Positions 54,118 to 62,911 of a DNA stretch of 64,000 nucleotides are shown here, piece after piece. Numbering within the stretch: position 1 is the stretch's first letter; every line of letters begins with the position of its first letter. The stretch lies in the NCBI RefSeq assembly GCF_001420695.1, contig NZ_LJJB01000013.1:496065-560064 (forward strand), given 5' to 3'. Both the position numbers and the translations under genes were made by a program. The notes below the pieces were generated by a model. That model saw only the letters and a program-made list of their open reading frames with translations. It had not been told where the DNA came from and did not search any database. The stretch comes from Brevibacillus choshinensis (GTDB taxonomy: Bacteria; Bacillota; Bacilli; Brevibacillales; Brevibacillaceae).

Positions 54118-54514
54118 CTCATACCTCCTGATGTGCTGAGAATGTTTGGGGCGTTAAGGGTGCAAATAGTTTTTACTATTTTAAATAATGGCAAAATGAA
54201 TGTACACGAGATTTTCATGAATTGCAAATGGGGATGGGACACTTCTGCAAAAAATCAGGACGGAAAATAAAAAGAAGGGGAGCAACACAAAGGGACATAG
54301 AATCCCTTGATATGACAAAGATCTTCTGGCGCGATTCCCCTCGCATTTGATCGAAAACAGCAAGCGAAAAAAATAAAAAAATAAGCATTTGGCACGGTCC
54401 TTGCTACTTACGTTTTGCGACTCACAAAGAGAGAGGTGCCAGGGATAGGAGGAGGTTACTTTACACCACGAATGACAAGAGCAGACAGCATGGACTTGAA
54501 AGGGGAAAAGACAA
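54118..54514. other. Divergent control region of the sigma-54 cluster (397 bp)
   Basis: It contains the sigma-54 promoter and two dyads. AAATAGT/ACTATTT (54164-54181, four-base centre) and AAGGGA/TCCCTT (54290-54308) are candidate activator sites. No gene was found. Confidence 0.6.
54390..54406 (+). promoter_or_regulatory. Sigma-54 (-24/-12) promoter
   Basis: TGGCACGGTCCTTGCTA fits the consensus TGGCAC-N5-TTGCW exactly, with GG at -24 and GC at -12. It lies 109 bp before the flavin reductase start and about 270 bp from the activator gene. Confidence 0.92.
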
Positions 54515-55036
54515 ATGGGTACAAACCGTACCGAGATGAATCCGAGCAGTGAGCAGTTGGTGGACCGGGACACATTCCGGAACATCGTCGGTCATTTTAC
54601 GAGTGGGGTTACCATCATTACAACGAGGCAGGATGAAACCAATTGGGGCATTACCGCGAGCGCATTTTCATCCGTTTCCCTCGATCCACCGATGGTACTG
54701 GTGTGTGTGAACCAAAATACCGGCACGTGCCACGCGATCTCCAAGGCGAAGAAATTTGGAGTCAATATTCTACAGGAAAAACAAGGGGATCTGGCACGCA
54801 AGTTCGCACAACCCCAGACCGATAAGTTTCAGGGAACCGACATTGAATACGGAGAGCTAGGGGTCCCGTTGATCCAAGACGTACTTGCACATTTTGAATG
54901 TCGCGTCGTGGAAAATGTAACGGGAGGAACACATAGCGTCTTTCTAGCGGAAGTCCAGAGTGCGGTGGCTTATGAGAAGGCGCCATTGACCTACTACCGT
55001 GGAAAGTTCGGACGATTCGACGAAGCTGGCAAATAA
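54515..55036 (+). CDS. Flavin reductase component of a two-component monooxygenase (HpaC-like)
   Basis: It reduces FAD or FMN with NAD(P)H and hands it to the monooxygenase. The 173-residue protein has the family signature FRNIVGHFTSGVTIITT, TASAFSSVSLDPPMVLVCVN, KKFGVNILQ and a GGTHSVFLAEVQ segment. AAAGGGGAAAAG precedes ATG. It is the first gene behind the sigma-54 promoter and 43 bp before the oxygenase gene. Confidence 0.9.
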   Translation: MGTNRTEMNPSSEQLVDRDTFRNIVGHFTSGVTIITTRQDETNWGITASAFSSVSLDPPMVLVCVNQNTGTCHAISKAKKFGVNILQEKQGDLARKFAQPQTDKFQGTDIEYGELGVPLIQDVLAHFECRVVENVTGGTHSVFLAEVQSAVAYEKAPLTYYRGKFGRFDEAGK

Positions 55037-55079
55037 CAAAGATTCAACAGACCGGGTGTAAAAATGAGGAGGATGCACG

Positions 55080-56549
55080 ATGGCATTGATGACAGGCAAG
55101 CAATATAAAGAGTCTTTGAATGATGGACGCGAGGTTTACATCAACGGGGAACGAGTAAAAAACATAGCAGAGCATCCAGCTTTTCATCCGATCATCGAGA
55201 CGAAAGCGCGTATGTACGACATGAACCATGAAGCGCGTTATGCGGACGTTTGCACGACAAAGCTGGAAGACGGCGAAACCATCTGCCGTGCTTATAAGCT
55301 GCCAAAAGCCAAAGAGGATCTGACAGCCATCCGCACCTATGTGGATACGGTGCTGGATGACTTGGGTGGCGTCGTGTACCGGGTAGGCGATGAGACAATC
55401 GGTGAAATGTGGTCCCTGTACGACGCACAAGACCGGCTGAACGAAATCGATCCGACGTATGCCGAGAATATCAAAAACCACGTAGACCGAATCGCTCGCC
55501 TGGACTTGTTCCACGTATCGGCCAACACAGATCCAAAAGGGGATCGAAGCAAGCTATTCGAAGGAAAAGCAGCAGGAACCTTGTTGCATGTGGTAGAGGA
55601 AAATGACAAAGGAATCGTCGTTCGCGGAGCCAAGTTTGAGACTGCTGCCGCCTACGCACACCAGGCGTTTGTAAAGCCAACCATTTCAAACTGGACAGAT
55701 CAAAGCATGACGCCGTATGCATGTGGCTTCATTGCTGACATGGGTGCGCCCGGTCTCAAGCATATCTGCCGGACCCCGCTCTCAACTGGCAAAAACCCCG
55801 TGGATTACCCGCTGTCGACTCGCTTTGATGAGATTGATACGTTGCTCGTTTTCGATGACGTCTTGATTCCTTGGGAAAACGTTTTGTTCCACGGCAATCT
55901 GGAGTCTGCTCAATACATTCGAAAAACCGTTCACCGCTACTCGGCCTTTAATTATGTCTTGCGTCTGCAACGTCGAGCAGATTTCTTACTCGGTACTGCG
56001 CTGTTGAACGTGGAGCAAACGGGACTGACGAAGATTCCGGCCGTCCAAGAAAAAATCTCCCAGCTCATTTGCTACAGGGAAACAATCAATGCCCATTTGA
56101 CTGCAGCTGTCGCGAATGCACAAAAAAGCGCAGGTGGACTAATGATGCCGAACCAGTCGCTGTTGTATACAGGCCGCCTCTATGCGTTGACCAACTTCCC
56201 GAAAATGGCCCATCTGTGCCGGGAGCTCGTTGGCGGTCAGCTCGCAGTCACCCCAGATTCCGCGACCATCGCTGATCCGCAAATTAAAGAATACATCGAT
56301 CAATACTACACGCTAGATGGCGGTTGGACCCCAGAGAAGCGCACGAAATTGCTCTACTTCGCACGCGATCTTCTGAATTCCGCATATGGAGGGCATCAGA
56401 TTACGTTTGAACTGTTTGCGCAAGCGCCACCTTTTGCACAATACATGGCCGCATTTAACCATTTTGATCTGAACCCGGTACGCGACATGGTCACGAAAGC
56501 CGCCCATCTCGAAACGGACGCAAAAGCCGAATTGGCCATGCAAAAATAG
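55080..56549 (+). CDS. FADH2-dependent monooxygenase, HpaB family
   Basis: The 489-residue oxygenase belongs to the 4-hydroxyphenylacetate 3-monooxygenase group. It shows MTGKQYKESLNDGREVYING, the long acyl-CoA-dehydrogenase-like fold, FDDVLIPWENVLFHGN and HRYSAFNYVLRLQRRADFLLG. Family members hydroxylate phenols, nitrophenols, chlorophenols and some N-heterocycles. The neighbours here (amidohydrolase, M20 protein, Liv transporter) are unlike those of a plain 4-hydroxyphenylacetate operon, so the substrate is open. GAGGAGG precedes ATG. Confidence 0.9.
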   Translation: MALMTGKQYKESLNDGREVYINGERVKNIAEHPAFHPIIETKARMYDMNHEARYADVCTTKLEDGETICRAYKLPKAKEDLTAIRTYVDTVLDDLGGVVYRVGDETIGEMWSLYDAQDRLNEIDPTYAENIKNHVDRIARLDLFHVSANTDPKGDRSKLFEGKAAGTLLHVVEENDKGIVVRGAKFETAAAYAHQAFVKPTISNWTDQSMTPYACGFIADMGAPGLKHICRTPLSTGKNPVDYPLSTRFDEIDTLLVFDDVLIPWENVLFHGNLESAQYIRKTVHRYSAFNYVLRLQRRADFLLGTALLNVEQTGLTKIPAVQEKISQLICYRETINAHLTAAVANAQKSAGGLMMPNQSLLYTGRLYALTNFPKMAHLCRELVGGQLAVTPDSATIADPQIKEYIDQYYTLDGGWTPEKRTKLLYFARDLLNSAYGGHQITFELFAQAPPFAQYMAAFNHFDLNPVRDMVTKAAHLETDAKAELAMQK

Positions 56550-56667
56550 ACCAGACAAAAAGGAAGGAGCAAGGGCTGATTTCACCGGTTAGAAAAAGTA
56601 TGGGGAGATAATAGGATGCGGTTATGGATGACGTATCCGCTACGGTAGGAACAAAGGAGTGGTCTAC

Positions 56668-57213
56668 ATGCGAGTGCACACTGCCGGGACGTGCAAGCTT
56701 TCTGCATCAGTCATGACGATAGGCGCATTGGATGGGGTACATCGAGGGCATCAAGCGCTGATCTGCCAAGCACGAAAACGCGCATTGGTGTTGGGAGTAC
56801 CTTTGGTTGTGTATACATTTGATCCGCCGCCGAGGGTCTTTTTTCAACAGGCGATGCAGCTGACCACGATCGAAGAAAAGCTTCACAGGCTAGAGCACCT
56901 GTCAGTCGATCATGTCGTCGTGGCTGGGTTTGATGCCGAGTATTCTACGCGAGAAGGAAGCTCGTTTCTTAGGGAGCTGCGAGACTTGCATCCGTTGGAA
57001 ATTTGGGTAGGACACGACTTCCGGTTTGGGAGCAATAGAGGGGGAGACATCAGCACCTTGCGAGAGTCGTTTCCGGTCAACGTGCTAGACTCTATTCTTT
57101 GCTCTTCTGGAGAGATTATCTCATCGAGCCGCATCCGCGCTCTCCTCATGCAAGATCGACACCTTCAAGCGGAACAGCTGTTAGGTTGGCAGACCGTACA
57201 AGCGAAAGGATAA
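56668..57213 (+). CDS. Stand-alone FAD synthetase-like domain (RibF N-terminal type)
   Basis: The 181-residue protein has GALDGVHRGHQALICQA, the nucleotidyltransferase HxGH-type motif, VYTFDPPPRVFF and ISSSRIRALL, all from the FMN adenylyltransferase half of RibF. The riboflavin kinase half is absent. It probably raises FAD supply for the neighbouring monooxygenase. ATG 56668 follows AAGGAG by ten bases; GTG 56659 is too close. It may also use another nucleotide. Confidence 0.85.
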   Translation: MRVHTAGTCKLSASVMTIGALDGVHRGHQALICQARKRALVLGVPLVVYTFDPPPRVFFQQAMQLTTIEEKLHRLEHLSVDHVVVAGFDAEYSTREGSSFLRELRDLHPLEIWVGHDFRFGSNRGGDISTLRESFPVNVLDSILCSSGEIISSSRIRALLMQDRHLQAEQLLGWQTVQAKG

Positions 57214-57272
57214 GGCCTGTTTGTAATCAGTGTGTTGGCTGGATGAGCAAATGGCTAAGGAGTGGATGATAA

Positions 57273-58553
57273 GTGCTCGAACAACAAAAACAAAAAGCAG
57301 ATCTGATCATCGCAAATGCTTCCCAGGTCGTAACGTGCCAGGGGGATCAAGCGAATTCGGTCGGACTCATCACAGATGGTTGGGTGGCAATAGCTGGGGA
57401 GAAGATCATTGCTGTAGGAGACCGTGAGAACGTCCTCGCGCAGGTCGATTCAAGCAAAGCTCTTGTCATCGATGCGACCCAGAAAGTAGTGGCGCCCGGT
57501 TTTGTCGACAGTCATACGCATGCCGTATTTGGTGGATCGCGAGTGAGAGAGTACGCAGCAAAAATGACAGTGAGTGACCCAGATAAATTAAAGCAGATGG
57601 GCATCCAGACAGGCGTGCAGGTATCCGTCGACATGACCAGGCAGTCCAGCTTGGAGGAACTGTTTGAATCTGCGCAGGGACGACTGAATCGAATGCTGCA
57701 GGCAGGCACGACGACGGTGGAAATCAAGACTGGATATGGCTTCAACACCATTGATGAGCTGCGAATGCTCGATGTGAATGCGCTCCTTCACCAGGAGCTC
57801 GAGATGGATGTAATTAGTACGTTTTTGGGGGCGCATGGTTGGCCGAAAGACATGTCAAAAGACACATACATGGATATCGTCATCGAAGAAATGATTCCAC
57901 TGGTCAGCGAACGCAAGCTGGCAACATTCTGCGATGTCTGGTGCGAGGACAGCCACTTTGATGCAAAAGAATCCGCGCGTATTTTGGAAGCGGGCCTAAA
58001 GGCTGGTTTGCTCCCGAAAATTCATACGGATGCCTACTCTTATATTTACGGTTCAGATCTCGCAGCAGATATGAAAGTGATCTCAGCAGACCACTTGAAT
58101 TACACGCCTCCTGCAATGATGCGCAAGCTGGCCGAGGCGGGAGTCCCCGGTGTGATCATGCCTGCTCTGGATTTTGCGGTCAAGCACAAAAAGCCGTTTG
58201 ATGCCCGAGCGATGATTGATTCAGGGATGACAGTAGCGCTGGCCACCGACCTGTGTCCGGCCTGCTGGACGGAATCCATGCAGTTTGTCATGATGCTCGC
58301 TTGCCGTCTGTATGCCATGTCACCGGCCGAGTCGATCCGTGCTGCCACGATCGGAAGTGCGAAGGCACTTGGCTTGGCACATGACCGCGGCTCCATCGAA
58401 ATAGGCAAACTGGCTGATCTGCAAATCTGGGATACGCCTACCTACGAGAATGTCATCTACTGGTTAGGGAGCAACGTCGTCGAGCAAGTCATCAAGCGTG
58501 GAAAAGTGGTGGTAAACCAGACCAGGACGCCTGCCCAGCTCGCTTGGCATTAA
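57273..58553 (+). CDS. Imidazolonepropionase-like amidohydrolase
   Basis: The 426-residue metal-dependent hydrolase resembles HutI: VVAPGFVDSHTHAVFGGSR with the His-x-His metal site, GTTTVEIKTGYG, FCDVWCEDSHF, KIHTDAYSY with metal His, and ADHL. The last metal Asp is in ALATDLCPACWTESMQF, where HutI usually has ATDFNPG. It may open an imidazolone, hydantoin or related lactam ring. No other histidine-degradation genes are nearby. GTG start with AAGGAGTGG upstream. Confidence 0.82.
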   Translation: MLEQQKQKADLIIANASQVVTCQGDQANSVGLITDGWVAIAGEKIIAVGDRENVLAQVDSSKALVIDATQKVVAPGFVDSHTHAVFGGSRVREYAAKMTVSDPDKLKQMGIQTGVQVSVDMTRQSSLEELFESAQGRLNRMLQAGTTTVEIKTGYGFNTIDELRMLDVNALLHQELEMDVISTFLGAHGWPKDMSKDTYMDIVIEEMIPLVSERKLATFCDVWCEDSHFDAKESARILEAGLKAGLLPKIHTDAYSYIYGSDLAADMKVISADHLNYTPPAMMRKLAEAGVPGVIMPALDFAVKHKKPFDARAMIDSGMTVALATDLCPACWTESMQFVMMLACRLYAMSPAESIRAATIGSAKALGLAHDRGSIEIGKLADLQIWDTPTYENVIYWLGSNVVEQVIKRGKVVVNQTRTPAQLAWH

Positions 58554-58570
58554 GAAAACGAAAAACCACC

Positions 58571-58618
58571 ATCGCGCAAGAACTCATAAGCATTCGTACT
58601 TATCAGTTCTTACACGTT
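58571..58618 (-). repeat. Possible diverged relative of the structured repeat (copy C)
   Basis: Read on the minus strand it begins AACGTGTAAGAACTGATAAG and has the same hairpin 1 layout as copies A and B: AGAACTGATAAG pairs with CTTATGAGTTCT at 11 of 12 positions. Hairpin 2 is not clearly present. It lies between the amidohydrolase and the M20 gene. Confidence 0.45.
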
Positions 58619-58640
58619 TAAAAAAGAGAGGACGGGTACT

Positions 58641-59810
58641 ATGACAATCCAAAAGGTTTCACTCGTAAATGAAGAACGATTGCTGCGTGACTTTCTGGAG
58701 CTAGCCAAGCTAAATGGTCCGAGTGGAAAGGAACAGCGCATCGCGGATTACCTCGTGCCGCGTTTGGAGGCAATGGGTTTTTCCATCCGATTCGATGAAG
58801 CGCACAGGCAATTTGATGGGGAATGTGGGAATCTGGTCGCCTACTGGGAAGGGACAGACCCGTCCGTCCGACCCATGTTTTTCTCTACACACATGGACAC
58901 CGTGCTTCCAACAGAAGGATTAAAGCCGGAAATTCGAGACGGCATCATCTATTCGGATGGTACGACCATTCTCGGAGCAGACGATCGTGCGGCACTCGCT
59001 GCTTATCTGGAAGCGGTCCAATCCATCCAGGAAGCTGGCATGCCATGTGGTCCAATCGAGTTGATCCTGACGGTAAACGAACAAAGAGGGCTGACCGGTT
59101 CACGGCATATGGATTATTCGCTGATCCAAAGCAAGGAAGGCTATGTATTCGATAGCAGCGGCGATGTCGGACAAATTATTCTGCAAGGTCCTTTCAGCAG
59201 CAAAATCTACGTAGAGCTGAACGGAAAGTCTTCCCACATCGGATTGAATCCGGAAGAAGGGATCAACGCTTTCCTCATTGCTGCAGATGTGTTGAAACAG
59301 CTCCCGCTCGGGAAAATCAGTGAGGATACGCTCGCCAATATCGGAATGATTCAGGGTGGAGAGTTGTCATCGATTATCCCCGGTCAGGTAGAGCTGATTG
59401 GTGAAGTCCGTAGCTTTACAGAACAAGGCTTGGTTGATCAATTAAATGCCATGAAGGAAACAGCAGAGAGAGTAGCGCAAGAACACGGTGGAACAGCGAA
59501 TGTTCGATTTGAGAAAAAATATTTGGGCTTTCATGTCGGGCAGGAGACGACGTTGGGGCAAAATGCCGTTCAAGCGGCTGAGGATATCCAGGTAGATTAC
59601 TATCTGACACGGACGTTGGGCGGAGCAGACACGAATGTGTTGAATGAGAATGGATTGACCTGCATTACGCTCGGGAACGGATTTCGGAACATTCACACTT
59701 TCCACGAGCACATCAGTGTACAGAATCTGATCAATACAGGGATTTACACAGTCAGCCTGATCCGCAGCTGGTACCAAACTCACCGAAATCCGGGGGCTGC
59801 ATCTAACTAA
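58641..59810 (+). CDS. PepT-like M20 metallopeptidase with changed zinc ligand
   Basis: The 389-residue protein follows the M20 two-zinc pattern: FFSTHMDTV (His, Asp), ILGADDRAAL (bridging Asp), GYVFDSSGDVG (Asp), and NIHTFHEHIS with the last His. The expected Glu-Glu pair is NEQRGLTGS here, keeping the general base Glu but putting Gln at the next zinc ligand. It may cleave a peptide or amide formed in the pathway. GAGAGGACGG lies before ATG. Confidence 0.88.
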   Translation: MTIQKVSLVNEERLLRDFLELAKLNGPSGKEQRIADYLVPRLEAMGFSIRFDEAHRQFDGECGNLVAYWEGTDPSVRPMFFSTHMDTVLPTEGLKPEIRDGIIYSDGTTILGADDRAALAAYLEAVQSIQEAGMPCGPIELILTVNEQRGLTGSRHMDYSLIQSKEGYVFDSSGDVGQIILQGPFSSKIYVELNGKSSHIGLNPEEGINAFLIAADVLKQLPLGKISEDTLANIGMIQGGELSSIIPGQVELIGEVRSFTEQGLVDQLNAMKETAERVAQEHGGTANVRFEKKYLGFHVGQETTLGQNAVQAAEDIQVDYYLTRTLGGADTNVLNENGLTCITLGNGFRNIHTFHEHISVQNLINTGIYTVSLIRSWYQTHRNPGAASN

Positions 59811-59834
59811 CAAGCAGAAAAAGGGGGCGTTCAG

Positions 59835-60980
59835 ATGAAAAAAGGGAAAATGCTCGCGGCAGGCTTCTTAGGACTGGCATTACTGATGACGGGTTGTGGA
59901 AAACAATCCGGGGATACCGCTAGCGATGGCGGGGGAGAAACGATCAAAATCGGCTGGTATGGACCACTTACAGGGTACGCGGCTACAGATGGAACGAACA
60001 GTCTGAATGGCGCACAGCTCGCGATCGACAAATTCAACGCAGCTGGCGGCATGGACGGTAAGAAACTCAAGCTGGTAGCTGAAGATGATCAAGGCAAGCC
60101 AGAGGAAGCGATGAAAGCTGTGCAAAAGCTGATCAATAAAGATCAGGTAACAGCCATCATCGATGGGGCATACAGCGGCTCTTCGAAAACAGTGGCAGCC
60201 AAAGTGCAAGAAGCCAAGGTTCCCATGGTCGTTTCAATCGCCACCCACCCAGACGTAACAAAAGGTGGAAAGTACATCAATCGGGTCATCTACACGGGAC
60301 CAGTCCAAGGGGAAGCCATGGCTGAATATGCCGTCAATGACCTGAAAATGAAAAATATCGCCGTCCTATATGTAGAAGCAGACTACGGCACGTCGATCTT
60401 TGGAGCATTCAAGAGCAAGCTGGAAGAGCTGCAAGGCAAAGTCGTTTACGAGAGCGCGTTCAAATTTGGCGACAAGGACTACAGCTCCCTTTTGACCTCC
60501 GTGAAGATGACCAAGCCCGATGCTCTATACATTGTCGGTTATTACAATGAGGCGGCTGCGATTGCCAATCAGGTCAAGGAAGTGGGGCTATCAGTACCGC
60601 TTATCGGTGTCGATGGATTGGACACCCCCAAATATCCAGAACTGGCAACTGCCAACGCCGAAGGAACCATTCTGACCACTTCATTCTATTTGAAAGACAC
60701 TCGCCAGGTCGTGCAGGATTTCGTAGCGGATTGGACGGGAGCTCGCAAGGATGAACCGGGAATGGTCGCTTCGCAAAGCTATGATGCGGCACTGGTCATT
60801 ATCGATGCGCTGAAAAAAGTTGGGGCGGATCGTGAGAGGCTGGCAGACGCTATCAGCCAGACCAAGGATCTGGAGGGGACATCAGGCAAGATCTCCTTTG
60901 CCCAGGACCATGAAGTCGTCAAACCCGTGATTTTTGTAAAAGTCAAAGATGGGAAATTTGACTTTGTGACCGCGAAATAA
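59835..60980 (+). CDS. Liv-type ABC transporter substrate-binding lipoprotein
   Basis: The 381-residue lipoprotein has the lipobox MTGC near residue 21, then IKIGWYGPLTGYAATDGT, NGAQLAIDKFNAAGG and DDQGKPEEAMKAVQKLI, the periplasmic-binding type 1 (LivJ) pattern. Family members bind branched-chain amino acids, amides, urea or aromatic acids. Full permease and ATPase genes follow. Confidence 0.93.
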   Translation: MKKGKMLAAGFLGLALLMTGCGKQSGDTASDGGGETIKIGWYGPLTGYAATDGTNSLNGAQLAIDKFNAAGGMDGKKLKLVAEDDQGKPEEAMKAVQKLINKDQVTAIIDGAYSGSSKTVAAKVQEAKVPMVVSIATHPDVTKGGKYINRVIYTGPVQGEAMAEYAVNDLKMKNIAVLYVEADYGTSIFGAFKSKLEELQGKVVYESAFKFGDKDYSSLLTSVKMTKPDALYIVGYYNEAAAIANQVKEVGLSVPLIGVDGLDTPKYPELATANAEGTILTTSFYLKDTRQVVQDFVADWTGARKDEPGMVASQSYDAALVIIDALKKVGADRERLADAISQTKDLEGTSGKISFAQDHEVVKPVIFVKVKDGKFDFVTAK

Positions 60981-61075
60981 AAGGGACGGATAGCCGCGAG
61001 GAGGATGAGAGATGTGCGATGGTGCGCTTGTCTTTTCTCCTCGCATCATCTTGGGGAAAAGGTGTGATCACTACT

Positions 61076-61957
61076 ATGCTTGCCCAGCAATTACTCAATG
61101 GCATTGCACTCGGGTTTATTTACATTTTGATAGCGGTTGGGTTGACAATGATTTACGGGATCCTCAAGCTACTTCATTTTGCACATGGCGTGATCTATAT
61201 GGTAGGTGCATTTGCTGCGATGATCGGAATTATGTACCTGCACATGCATTTCCTCGTGGCTTTGTTGTTTGCCATGGTGATATCGGCCTTGGCAGGGATG
61301 GCCATCGAACGGTTTGCCTATCGTCCACTCAGGGGATCACATCCCATCACGACGTTGATTAGCGGGATTGGGATTTCGATCTTTTTAGAAAATCTGTTTC
61401 AAATCTTGTTTACGTCTGACACGAGACCTTTTCCACAAGCGGGGATAGACGTGACAGTAGTGCAGATCACAGAAACGATTTCGTTGCCCAATACCAAGCT
61501 GTTTATTATCATTGCGGGAATTTTGGCTCTCGGCCTTTTGTACGCGTTTCTTCGATTCACTAAACTGGGTGTGGCCATTCAAGCAGCGGCCCAGGATATT
61601 CGTGCAGCATCGCTCATGGGGGTCAACGTCAATCGGGTCATCTCTGCCACATTTATGCTCGGCTCAGCGCTGGCTTCCGTTGGGGGCGTATTAGTCGCAC
61701 TCACCTACAACTCGATTTTCCCGACGATGGGTACGATCCCAGGCTTAAAAGCATTTTGTGTAGTGGTACTCGGAGGATTGGGCTCGATACCGGGAACCGT
61801 AGTAGGTGGCTTGATTTTGGGTATCGTGGAAGCGTTAAGTGACGGATTTTTGTCAGGGATGGTCATTGACAAGGACGCCATTTCTTTTGTCATCTTGATC
61901 GCCATTCTCATGGTAAGACCTTCCGGATTGTTTGGGAAAAACATCGAGAAAGTGTAG
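61076..61957 (+). CDS. livH: Liv-type ABC transporter permease LivH
   Basis: The 293-residue membrane protein starts QQLLNGIALGFIYILIAVGLT, with IYGILKLLHFAHG and the EAA-like loop QDIRAASLMGVNVNRVI. ATG 61076 gives the usual LivH length. ATG 61019 in frame would add 19 residues. The best AGGAGG in the leader is spaced ideally for ATG 61012, which is out of frame. Confidence 0.9.
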   Translation: MLAQQLLNGIALGFIYILIAVGLTMIYGILKLLHFAHGVIYMVGAFAAMIGIMYLHMHFLVALLFAMVISALAGMAIERFAYRPLRGSHPITTLISGIGISIFLENLFQILFTSDTRPFPQAGIDVTVVQITETISLPNTKLFIIIAGILALGLLYAFLRFTKLGVAIQAAAQDIRAASLMGVNVNRVISATFMLGSALASVGGVLVALTYNSIFPTMGTIPGLKAFCVVVLGGLGSIPGTVVGGLILGIVEALSDGFLSGMVIDKDAISFVILIAILMVRPSGLFGKNIEKV

Positions 61958-61960
61958 GGG

Positions 61961-62911
61961 ATGCATGTGGATGGAATCTTGAATCCGTATTACGTAGACA
62001 TCGTGGTTTTTTTGTTTATCTATATTTTACTGGGATTGGGGTTAAACCTGATTACGGGATACGCCGGCCAAGTATCGCTGGGACATGCAGCCTTTTACGG
62101 AATTGGGGCCTATGCATCTGCGATCTTGAGCGTCAAAGGTGGATTAAATGTCTGGTTATCCATCCTTCTCGCGATCGTGATTACGTTTGTGATTAGCGCA
62201 TTGTTAGGCTTACCGAGCTTGCGTATACGGGAAGACTTCCTGGCCATTACGACATTAGGGCTTGGTTTAATCGCGCAGTCATTTTTTAAAAACGCCGAAA
62301 TTACAGGAGGGGCATACGGCATCGGCTCGATCCCAGCTCCCTCGCTCTTTGGCGTGGAGTTGAAGAATGTCGGGTACCTTCTCCTCGTTGTGATCATCAT
62401 GTTAATCGGAATCTACGGGGTCAAGAAGATGGTCGCCTCGCGGATTGGGCGGGCATGGATGGTCATTCGGGAAGACGAGACAGTGGCACAGGCGATGGGG
62501 ATTAACACTACTTACTACAAAGTACTCGTGTTTGCCATCGGTGGAGCCTACGCAGGGACGGGTGGAGCATTATTTGCCCACAAAGTTTCCTTTGTGAGCG
62601 CTGATTCGTTTGGTACCACGATTTCATTGACGCTACTCAGCATGATTGTTTTGGGCGGGCTCGGAAGTATTCGCGGGACCCTTTTCGGGGTTAGCTTCCT
62701 TTATCTGATTCCGGAGATCTTTCGTATGTTCGAATTCGATTTTATCGACATGAAAAACCTGGATGTTTACAAGATGATGATTTACGGTCTGCTCATGATT
62801 TTTGTGATGCGGTATCGTCCAAAAGGGATATTTGGAAATCTCGGAAAAAAGGTCAATTTGTTTCCCTCCAGTCAAGCATCTTTGAAAAAGGAAGGTGAGA
62901 GGGTTGCTTAG
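61961..62911 (+). CDS. livM: Liv-type ABC transporter permease LivM
   Basis: The 316-residue membrane protein has LGLGLNLITGYAGQVSLGHAAFYGIGAYASA, the LivM hallmark, and the ATPase-contact loop GRAWMVIREDETVAQAMGINTTYYK. It starts three bases after livH and ends inside livG. Confidence 0.92.
   Translation: MHVDGILNPYYVDIVVFLFIYILLGLGLNLITGYAGQVSLGHAAFYGIGAYASAILSVKGGLNVWLSILLAIVITFVISALLGLPSLRIREDFLAITTLGLGLIAQSFFKNAEITGGAYGIGSIPAPSLFGVELKNVGYLLLVVIIMLIGIYGVKKMVASRIGRAWMVIREDETVAQAMGINTTYYKVLVFAIGGAYAGTGGALFAHKVSFVSADSFGTTISLTLLSMIVLGGLGSIRGTLFGVSFLYLIPEIFRMFEFDFIDMKNLDVYKMMIYGLLMIFVMRYRPKGIFGNLGKKVNLFPSSQASLKKEGERVA

Noticed and set aside
61012-61362. 116-codon frame overlapping livH
   Set aside because: The protein is Cys/His/Trp-rich without pattern and livH is clearly the real gene; only the start-site competition was kept as a finding.
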